64,000 bases of DNA from Pseudoduganella rivuli (lineage in GTDB: Bacteria; Pseudomonadota; Gammaproteobacteria; Burkholderiales; Burkholderiaceae_D). Both the position numbers and the translations under genes were made by a program. Positions 24,405-31,431 of the stretch are shown here, one piece after another; within the stretch, counting starts at the first letter, position 1; each line of letters starts with the position of its first letter. The stretch lies in assembly GCF_009674485.1 (NCBI RefSeq), contig NZ_WKJJ01000005.1, forward strand, positions 361,161 to 425,160, given 5' to 3'. Under the pieces are notes generated by a model. That model did no database searches. It was not told the origin of the DNA and saw only the letters and a list, made by a program, of their open reading frames with translations.

Positions 24405-27401
24405 ATGCAGGTAAAAAAAATGATCGCAGCCCTGGCCGCCGCAGGACTGGCCTCGGGACTGGCCGCCTCGGCGGCCGCCGCGGAAGGCGCCGACGAGGCG
24501 GCGGGCAAGGAACTGGGCAAGGAAGCGGTGCGCGTCGAAGTGACGGGGTCCAGCCTGAAACGCATCAATGCGGAAACCGCGTCGCCGGTGCAGGTCATCG
24601 ATGCCAAGCAGATCGAAAACATGGGCGCCCGCACGTTGATGCAGGTGCTGGACAACTTGCCGGCGGCCCGCCCGGCCCAGCAGGACTTCCGCTCGATGTT
24701 CACGGGATCCGACGGCGGTTCGCAGGCGAACCTGCGCGGCCTGGGCGCGCAAGGCACGCTGGTGCTGCTCAACGGCCGCCGCCTGTCGTTCTATGGCGCG
24801 CCGTCCGGCTTCCAGACCATGTTCGTCAATATCGACGCGATTCCCGCCGCCGCCATCGAGCGCATGGAAGTGCTGACAGACGGCGCGTCGGCCGTCTATG
24901 GCTCCGATGCGGTGGCTGGCGTGATCAACGTCATCACCAAGAAGAATTACAAGGGCCTGGAAGCGCGCGCCACCAGCGATTCGTCGCCCAGCGTGAAATC
25001 GTACGGCGAGCGGCAGGCCAGCCTGATTTACGGCACGGGCGACTTGAATGTCGAAGGCTACAACGTGTACGGTTCCGTCAATGTCTACCAGCGCGACCGC
25101 ATTTCACTGGCGGACACTTACCTGAAACGCCCCGATTATTTCTATGTCAATAATCCGAATTTCATCTCCAACTTCCGCATCGGCACCGGCAGCGAGCCGG
25201 GCGTGCTGAACCCGGGGACGTTCTTCGTCTTCGATCCGCTGAAAAACAATGCCCGCACCCAGCGCGCCGTGGCGGGTTGCACCAATACCGTGACGGAAGC
25301 ATCCGGCACGCGCTGCATCTGGAACAACCTGCCGTATGCGCTGGACACCGGCCCCACGTCGGACCGCGCCACCGCCTTCCTCAGCGGCCGCGTGAAGCTG
25401 GGCGGCGACATGGAAGGCTTTGCGGAAGCGGCGCTGACGCACATTAAGCTGCGCGGCGAAAACGGCCCGCGCAGCTTCAACAGCGGTACCACGAACAACT
25501 GGTTCTCGCGCAACACCGGTACCAGGCTCAATACGTTCAGCTATCCCTACCTGGGGCCGAACAATGTTTACCTGAAGGGCAAGCTGGATGCGGACATGGC
25601 GGCCACGATGGGTGGCGCGGCAGGCTTGAATTACCTGATGCAGGATGCGCTGGGCCACTTCGGCCAGAAAAACACGGATGACAATTACCGCGTGATGGCC
25701 GGCCTGCGCGGCAGCCTCGGTGGCTGGCTCAGTGGCTGGGACTTTGAAACCGCGTTCAACGTGGCGGGCAGCCATTCCGTGCTGTACCAGACCATCAACG
25801 TCAACACCAAGGGCTTTGAAAAGGCGTTCGGCCCGTTCACAAAAGACCCTGTCACGGGCCGCACCTACATCTCGGACAACCCCGCCTACAAATTCGGCGT
25901 GATCAGCGAAGCCAATGCGGCGCTGCTGCGCGAAGCGTATCCGACCTTCGATATCCAGTCGTGGACCAAGCTGATCACGTGGGATGGCAAGGTGGAAGGC
26001 ACCCTGTTCAAGCTGGGCGACCGCGAAGTGCGCGCCGCGTTTGGCGCCAACCTGATGCGCGAAAGCTTCGATACGCCGGGCAATGCGGATGCGGCCAATG
26101 GCTTGATCACGCAGCAGGGCGGTTCGTGGTTCGACGGCAAGCGCACGATCGCGTCGCTGTTTGGCGAAGTGGTGGTGCCGGTCACGGACAACCTGGAAGT
26201 CAACGCGGCCGCGCGCCTGGATAAATATCCGCATTTCTCCGCCAACCTGGCGCCGAAGATCGGCGTGCAATGGCGCGCCCGTCCGGAATTGCTGGTGCGC
26301 GGCACGTATTCGGAAGGCTTCCGTGCGCCCAACCTGGCCGAATCCGGCAGTGGCGGCGTGTTTGCGCAGGTAGGCGGCATCCGCGATACTGTGCGTTGCG
26401 ATGAAACCAACGCGATTGCCCGCATGCTGATGAAATCCGTCACCAAGACCGACGCGGACCTCGGCAAGTCGCTGCTCAATTCGAATTGTTCGACCACGGT
26501 GGGTGGCCTGACGCCGCCGAACCCGCAACTGCAGCCGGAAAAGGCCAGGATTTCCACGGCCGGCATCGTGCTGCAGCCGGCCAAGGATGTCAGTGTGTCG
26601 CTCGATTACTGGTTCGTCTACCGCCGCAATGAAATCGTGCGCCAGGACTTCAACCAGCTGTTCACGCAACTGGTGGAAAAATACGGCCCGGGGCTGGCCG
26701 GCACCAATCAAGCCATCCGCAGCGCGCTGACGGACGCCGACCGCGCCAACATGGCGGCGGTGGCCGCCATGTGCGCCAACCCTGCCAATGGCGCGGCGTG
26801 CGCGGGCGGTGTGCCGAAGTATTCGGTCGGCAACCTGGGCGGCTTGATCAACTCGTATTCGAACCGTGGCCGCACGCTGATCGACGGCTTCGATATCGAT
26901 GCGCGCACCCGCTTCTCGCTGGGTGGCTGGGGCAAACTCGGCACCGGCATTGCCGCCACCATCCGCAAGCGCGAAACGTATAACGCGGAAGATGGCGACG
27001 GCTTCTCCGGCAACTACGTGGGCTACTACGATTCGCCCCGCGTGCGCGCAACGTTCAACGCGGACTGGAGCTACGAGGCATTCGTCACCAGCCTGTTCGT
27101 CAATTACACGGGCAAGACCAAGTGGGCCTACGGTCCATGGGACACGGACAATGCGCCGGGCACCTGCATGGCGGCCGGTCTCGACATGCCGAAGGAACTG
27201 TGCGATGGTGCGCCGTCGTACACGACGGTCAACCTGGGCGTGACGTGGAAACCCACCAAGCACCTGGATGTGGGCGTGAACGTGAAAAACGTGTTGAACA
27301 AGCGCCCTTACTATGATCCGAACGGCTGGGAAGGTTATAACCACAGCCAGAACCTGTTCGGCCGCCAGTTCGCCCTGTCCGCCAGCTACAAATTCTGGTA
27401 A
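24405..27401 (+). CDS. TonB-dependent outer-membrane receptor of the GalNAc locus
   Basis: 998 residues with a signal peptide, a plug domain (VEVTGSSLKRINAETASPVQVI, NLRGLGAQGTLVLLNGRRL, VLTDGASAVYGSDAVAGVIN) and a long beta-barrel ending in Trp (ASYKFW). The plug type is that of carbohydrate-specific receptors in proteobacteria. A GAAGGAG ribosome binding site precedes the ATG. It follows the GH31 gene by 107 nt and precedes the GH109 gene by 30 nt. I infer import of GalNAc-containing oligosaccharides across the outer membrane, energised by TonB. No SusD-like partner is present, as expected outside Bacteroidetes. Confidence 0.9.
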   Translation: MQVKKMIAALAAAGLASGLAASAAAAEGADEAAGKELGKEAVRVEVTGSSLKRINAETASPVQVIDAKQIENMGARTLMQVLDNLPAARPAQQDFRSMFTGSDGGSQANLRGLGAQGTLVLLNGRRLSFYGAPSGFQTMFVNIDAIPAAAIERMEVLTDGASAVYGSDAVAGVINVITKKNYKGLEARATSDSSPSVKSYGERQASLIYGTGDLNVEGYNVYGSVNVYQRDRISLADTYLKRPDYFYVNNPNFISNFRIGTGSEPGVLNPGTFFVFDPLKNNARTQRAVAGCTNTVTEASGTRCIWNNLPYALDTGPTSDRATAFLSGRVKLGGDMEGFAEAALTHIKLRGENGPRSFNSGTTNNWFSRNTGTRLNTFSYPYLGPNNVYLKGKLDADMAATMGGAAGLNYLMQDALGHFGQKNTDDNYRVMAGLRGSLGGWLSGWDFETAFNVAGSHSVLYQTINVNTKGFEKAFGPFTKDPVTGRTYISDNPAYKFGVISEANAALLREAYPTFDIQSWTKLITWDGKVEGTLFKLGDREVRAAFGANLMRESFDTPGNADAANGLITQQGGSWFDGKRTIASLFGEVVVPVTDNLEVNAAARLDKYPHFSANLAPKIGVQWRARPELLVRGTYSEGFRAPNLAESGSGGVFAQVGGIRDTVRCDETNAIARMLMKSVTKTDADLGKSLLNSNCSTTVGGLTPPNPQLQPEKARISTAGIVLQPAKDVSVSLDYWFVYRRNEIVRQDFNQLFTQLVEKYGPGLAGTNQAIRSALTDADRANMAAVAAMCANPANGAACAGGVPKYSVGNLGGLINSYSNRGRTLIDGFDIDARTRFSLGGWGKLGTGIAATIRKRETYNAEDGDGFSGNYVGYYDSPRVRATFNADWSYEAFVTSLFVNYTGKTKWAYGPWDTDNAPGTCMAAGLDMPKELCDGAPSYTTVNLGVTWKPTKHLDVGVNVKNVLNKRPYYDPNGWEGYNHSQNLFGRQFALSASYKFW

Positions 27402-27431
27402 TCCGCTTCAACCCGACAACGAGATCAATAG

Positions 27432-28808
27432 ATGGAAAAGTTATTCAATCGACGCCAATTCCTGACCGCCGCCGGTGGCGCCGGCGCCGCGCTGGCAGTG
27501 CCGAAGGCATTCGGCGCCACGGGACGCGAGCGGCTGCGCATCGGCATGATCGGCACCGGCATGCGGGGCCAGGTGCTGCTGCGCGAACTGCTGCGCCGCG
27601 ACGACGTGGAAGTGGCGGCCTTGTGCGACATCGAACCCATCATGCTGGGCAAGGCGCTGGCGCTGGCCGAAAAGGCCGGCAAGCCCCGTCCCCGCACCTT
27701 TGGCGCCAATGGCAATGACAAGGGCGACCAGCATGCATACCGCGCCATGCTCGATGCGAAGCTGCTCGACGGCGTCATCATTGCCACGCCGTGGGAATGG
27801 CATGCGCCAATGGCGATCGACGCCATGCAGGCCAGGGTGGCGGTGGGATGCGAAGTGGTGGCGGGCGTATCGCTGCAGGAACACTGGGATGTGCTGAATA
27901 CCCAGCTGAAAACGGGCACGCCGTACATGTTGCTGGAAAACGTCTGCTACCGCCGCGACGTGCTGGCCGTGCTGCAAATGGTGCGCTCCGGCCTGTTCGG
28001 CGAACTGGTGCACCTGCAGGGCGGTTACCAGCATGATTTGCGGGCCGTGAAGTTCAACAACGGCGATCCGGCCAAACCCTATGGCAGCGGCGTGGAATTC
28101 GGCAGCAAGGGCTGGTCGGAAGCGCGCTGGCGCACGGAACACTCGGTGCAGCGCAATGGCGAACTGTATCCCAGCCATGGCATCGGCCCGTGCGCGATGT
28201 ACACCAACATCAACCGGGGCAACCGCTTCACCCGCATCAATACCTTTGCCACCAAGGCGCGCGGCCTGCACGACTACGTGGTGAAGCAGGGCGGCGCCGA
28301 CCATCCGAACGCGCAGGCGAAGTTCAAGCTGGGCGACGTCGTCACCACGACGATTTCGTGCGAAAACGGCGAGACCATCCTGCTGCAGCACGATACATCG
28401 CTGCCGCGCCCGTATTCACTGGGCTTCCGCGTGCAGGGCACCAACGGCTTGTGGATGGACGTGAACCATGGCATCCACATCGAAGGCGTCAGCAAGCCGC
28501 ACCAGTGGGACGATTTCCAGGGGTACCAGGATAAATTCGACCACCCGCTGTGGCGTAAGTATGGCGACCAGGCGGCCGGCGCCGGCCATGGCGGCATGGA
28601 TTATTTCGTGATCCACGCCTTCATCGAAGCGCTGAAGGCCAGGGCGCCGATGCCGATCGATATCTACGACGCGGTAACATGGAGCGCCATCACGCCGCTG
28701 TCCGAACAATCGATCAAGCAAGGCTTCCAGACCTTGGACTTCCCGGACTTTACCAACGGGCAGTGGGCGAAACGCAAGCCGATCTTTGCATTCGACGACA
28801 AGTATTAA
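27432..28808 (+). CDS. GH109 family glycosidase (NAD-dependent alpha-N-acetylgalactosaminidase type), Tat-exported
   Basis: 458 residues. The N-terminus NRRQFLTAAGGAGAALAVPKA is a twin-arginine signal, consistent with export after folding with bound NAD. A Gfo/Idh/MocA Rossmann motif follows (LRIGMIGTGMRGQVLLREL), then ATPWEWHAPMA, LLENVCYRRD, GGYQHDLRAV and LYPSHGIGPCAMY, which match the GH109 pattern; His in the last segment is in the region of the catalytic residues. GH109 enzymes cleave alpha-GalNAc by an oxidation-elimination mechanism, mechanistically unrelated to GH31. The operon context supports this. A plain Gfo/Idh oxidoreductase is the alternative. Confidence 0.85.
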   Translation: MEKLFNRRQFLTAAGGAGAALAVPKAFGATGRERLRIGMIGTGMRGQVLLRELLRRDDVEVAALCDIEPIMLGKALALAEKAGKPRPRTFGANGNDKGDQHAYRAMLDAKLLDGVIIATPWEWHAPMAIDAMQARVAVGCEVVAGVSLQEHWDVLNTQLKTGTPYMLLENVCYRRDVLAVLQMVRSGLFGELVHLQGGYQHDLRAVKFNNGDPAKPYGSGVEFGSKGWSEARWRTEHSVQRNGELYPSHGIGPCAMYTNINRGNRFTRINTFATKARGLHDYVVKQGGADHPNAQAKFKLGDVVTTTISCENGETILLQHDTSLPRPYSLGFRVQGTNGLWMDVNHGIHIEGVSKPHQWDDFQGYQDKFDHPLWRKYGDQAAGAGHGGMDYFVIHAFIEALKARAPMPIDIYDAVTWSAITPLSEQSIKQGFQTLDFPDFTNGQWAKRKPIFAFDDKY

Positions 28809-28828
28809 CTTTGGCCAGCGGCCGTAAC

Positions 28829-28867
28829 CGTAGGGCGGTTTCCGCAACGCGGAAGCCGCCATGCATG
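28829..28867 (+). repeat. Intergenic stem-loop repeat, copy A
   Basis: GGCGG-T-TTCCGC (28834-28845), loop AAC and GCGGAA-G-CCGCC (28849-28860) form a 12-bp stem with one T/G pair, flanked by GTAGGGC and ATGCATG. It sits between the GH109 and DUF3472 genes and reads in the sense direction. The minus-strand element at 15153-15189 has the same plan, and 49711-49740 has a reduced version. Confidence 0.6.
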
Positions 28868-28886
28868 CTACTCAGGAGACCGAAAC

Positions 28887-30179
28887 ATGAAACGTAGAAG
28901 TTTGCTGGTGCAGTTCGTTATTTTGGCATTGGCCGGTTGTGGCGGCCCCACCGCCGTCACAACCGAGTCGCCGCGCGCCATACAGGGCGCGCCCGCCGCC
29001 ACCGCCGCCACGGTGGCCCTGGCCGGCAACGCCTTCATCACCAGCGCCCCGGCCGGCGCAACGGAAGTCATCAATAGCAACGGCCTGGCCAACTGGACCA
29101 GTGCCAATACGGTCACCAGCGCGTGGTTCCGCATGGACGCGGCAGGCAGTGCGACCGTGGCGATGGATGCGAAGCTGGCCGGCAGTTCCAGCAGTACCGT
29201 GAAAGTCACTATCAACGGCACGCCGTTCAACGTCAACCTATCCGGCGCCGCCAGCAAGACCTACGCTGTCGGCACGGTCAACGTGGCGGCGCCCGGCTAT
29301 GTGCGGGTGGATTTGCAGGGCGTCAGCAAGAGTGGCGGCTACTTTGGCGACGTGTCGGCATTGAAGGTGACCACCAGCGCCGGCCTGAATTACGCCAACG
29401 ACGCGGCCAATTACTACTGGTCGCGCCGCGGTCCGTCGGTTCACCTGGGCTACACGGCGCCGGCCAACACGGAATATTTCTACAACGAAGTCACGGTGCC
29501 GGCGGGGCAGGACAAGATCGGGTCGTATTACATGGCCAACGGTTTCGGCCAGGGCTATTTCGGCATCCAGGTCAAGTCTCCCTCTGAACGGTGGATCCTG
29601 TTTTCCGTCTGGGATGCGGACAACGGCGCCAAGACCACCTTGGTGAAGAAGGGCGCCGGTGTCGTCGACAACACCTTTGGCGGCGAGGGCACGGGCGGCC
29701 AGTCCTACCTCGTGTACAACTGGGCGGCGGGAACGACTTACCGCTTCATCACGCGCGCCCGTCCGGACGGCGCAGGCGCCACCGACTATTCGGCCTGGTT
29801 CTATGCGCCGGAACTGGCCAGCTGGCGCTTCATCGCCACCTGGAAGCGTCCGGCCATCAGCACGTACCTGACCGGCGTGCATTCGTTCCTGGAAAACTTC
29901 ATCGACACCAACGGCTACCTGGAACGCAGCGCACAGTATGGCAACCAGTGGGCGCGCAACACGTCCGGGACGTGGACCGAACTGACCACGGCGCGCTTTA
30001 CGGGCGATGCGACCGCCACCAATGCGCAGCGCATGGATTATGCGGGCGGCTTGCAGAATGGACGTTTTTACTTGCGCAACGGCGGTTTCTTCAGCCCCTA
30101 CGTGCCGGTGAACCAGAACTTCACGCGGCCCGCGACGGGCATCGCGCCAGCGGTCGACGTGAACACCTTGCCGCAATAG
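28887..30179 (+). CDS. DUF3472/DUF5077 secreted lipoprotein
   Basis: 430 residues with a lipoprotein signal (VILALAGCGG). Residues about 50-165 form a beta-sandwich of the DUF5077 type (SAWFRMDAAGSATVAMDAKL, VRVDLQGVSKSGGYFGDVS), followed by a DUF3472 region (NYYWSRRGPSVHLGY, NEVTVPAGQDKIGSYYMANG, FGIQVKSPSERWILFSVWD). No catalytic function is known to me for either domain; the fold suggests carbohydrate binding or hydrolysis. It is the last gene of the GH31-TonB-GH109 operon, so I infer a surface or periplasmic role in the same glycan's use. Confidence 0.8.
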   Translation: MKRRSLLVQFVILALAGCGGPTAVTTESPRAIQGAPAATAATVALAGNAFITSAPAGATEVINSNGLANWTSANTVTSAWFRMDAAGSATVAMDAKLAGSSSSTVKVTINGTPFNVNLSGAASKTYAVGTVNVAAPGYVRVDLQGVSKSGGYFGDVSALKVTTSAGLNYANDAANYYWSRRGPSVHLGYTAPANTEYFYNEVTVPAGQDKIGSYYMANGFGQGYFGIQVKSPSERWILFSVWDADNGAKTTLVKKGAGVVDNTFGGEGTGGQSYLVYNWAAGTTYRFITRARPDGAGATDYSAWFYAPELASWRFIATWKRPAISTYLTGVHSFLENFIDTNGYLERSAQYGNQWARNTSGTWTELTTARFTGDATATNAQRMDYAGGLQNGRFYLRNGGFFSPYVPVNQNFTRPATGIAPAVDVNTLPQ

Positions 30180-30214
30180 GGCGGGGTTGATGGGCACATG
30201 TTATTCTTCCGGCA

Positions 30215-30730
30215 ATGAACGCGCCCATCTTTGAAACCGCCATCCCTGCCGCCAGCCACCTGAACACGGAGCTGGCCGGCGCCTATTTCCACGATTGCTG
30301 GCAAACCACGGTGGCGCCGCACGGGCGCACGGCGATGCAGATGTATCTCGACGTGGTGCGGCGCACGCCGGGCTGGGTCAACTTCCTGATGTCGGTGCGA
30401 AACCGCGTGGTGGGGCTGGTGGGCTTGAAGAACCTCGGCAGTTTGGGCAGCCTGCGCGCCGGCAAGGCGGCCGCGGATTACAAGCCGGGCGACCGTGCCG
30501 GCATTTTCAGGGTGCTGCGCGTGTCGGACGATGAAGTCATCCTCGGTGACGACGACAAGCACTTGCGCGTGCAAGTGTCGGTCTGCAAGCTGCGCCATGA
30601 CGGCCAGGATGCCGTTGCCGTGTCGACGGTCGTGCACTTGCATGGACTGCTGGGGCGCATTTACATGATCCCCGTCGCGCCCATGCACAAACTCATCGTG
30701 CCGGCGGTGCTGCGCAGGCTGAGCACGTAG
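30215..30730 (+). CDS. DUF2867 domain protein
   Basis: 171 residues. The C-terminal HLHGLLGRIYMIPVAPMHKLI segment, with GRxYM and a following His, is characteristic of DUF2867, a small domain often found at the end of SDR-like proteins. There is no signal peptide or membrane segment. It starts 35 nt after the DUF3472 gene on the same strand, but the GalNAc pathway does not require it, and it may be an unrelated gene. Function unknown. Confidence 0.75.
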   Translation: MNAPIFETAIPAASHLNTELAGAYFHDCWQTTVAPHGRTAMQMYLDVVRRTPGWVNFLMSVRNRVVGLVGLKNLGSLGSLRAGKAAADYKPGDRAGIFRVLRVSDDEVILGDDDKHLRVQVSVCKLRHDGQDAVAVSTVVHLHGLLGRIYMIPVAPMHKLIVPAVLRRLST

Positions 30731-30737
30731 CCGCGGC

Positions 30738-31256
30738 TCAGAGGCGCAACTGGCCCTGGATACTGTCGTCCAGGGTTTTCCCGATGACGGCGCCGGCCAT
30801 GATCTTGGCGCCGGCCACCGCGTCGCCATGCTTGTTGTCCCAATAGTAGCCTTGCGTCGGCGTCACGCGGATCACCGTGATGCGGGGATCGGCTTCACCC
30901 TGCGTGAACCAGGTTTTCAGCGCGAAGTTCCACAGTTCGTGGATACGCGCCTGGTCGCGTGAAACGATGGCGTGGCCGTCGAGATACAGGAAACCCGAGT
31001 GCGCCGAGCCCTGGAAATACAGGCGCACCGCCGGGTTGGCGTCGAGTTCGTCGTTCTTGTGGCTGTCCGCTGCGCTGAGGAACCACAAGTTGCCGTTGTC
31101 GTCGACTTCCAATGGACTCATCGGGCGCACGCCGCCGGCCGTGCAAAAGAAACAAGTCTTGGCGTCGTCGACCATGTCGCGGATGCGGTGTACGGCGTCC
31201 GGACCGGACAGGTCGCAATGGTTGCTTTCGGGTTGCTGCTGATCGATGGAGTTCAT
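30738..31256 (-). CDS. Pyridoxamine 5'-phosphate oxidase-like (general stress protein 26) family protein
   Basis: 172 residues from the ATG at 31256, preceded by AGGAG; an in-frame extension to 31340 lacks this. It has the split-barrel flavin-binding pattern: DDAKTCFFCTAGGVRPMSPL, NLWFLSAADSHKNDEL, VRLYFQGSAHSGFLYLDG, and TPTQGYYWDNKHG at the C-terminus. Members bind FMN or related flavins; in the Gsp26 group the reaction is not established. It is convergent with the DUF2867 gene and probably monocistronic. A stress-related redox role is inferred only from family. Confidence 0.85.
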   Translation of the reverse strand: MNSIDQQQPESNHCDLSGPDAVHRIRDMVDDAKTCFFCTAGGVRPMSPLEVDDNGNLWFLSAADSHKNDELDANPAVRLYFQGSAHSGFLYLDGHAIVSRDQARIHELWNFALKTWFTQGEADPRITVIRVTPTQGYYWDNKHGDAVAGAKIMAGAVIGKTLDDSIQGQLRL

Positions 31257-31431
31257 GCTGTGCTCCTGGCTGCGTGCGGACCGGAATGGCCGCGTCGGCA
31301 TCCATCCTAGGAGCGGTGGCGGGGCTGGTCGGTGCAGCATTTAACGCAACGGGGCTATTGGCGCTGCCGCCCCGACCACGTACTCGACAGCGGGGGAGGC
31401 CCTGCCATGGCGCCTCTCCCGAGTTAGGAGG

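Noticed and set aside
25104..27344. 746-residue open frame on the minus strand opposite the TonB receptor
   Set aside because: It is a shadow of the TonB receptor frame: composition rich in Arg, His, Ala and Val with no domain, as is usual for antisense frames in GC-rich genes.
31388..31425. Possible hairpin downstream of the second TonB receptor gene
   Set aside because: GGGAGGC-type arms are imperfect and no T-run follows on the minus strand side, so I could not support a terminator.
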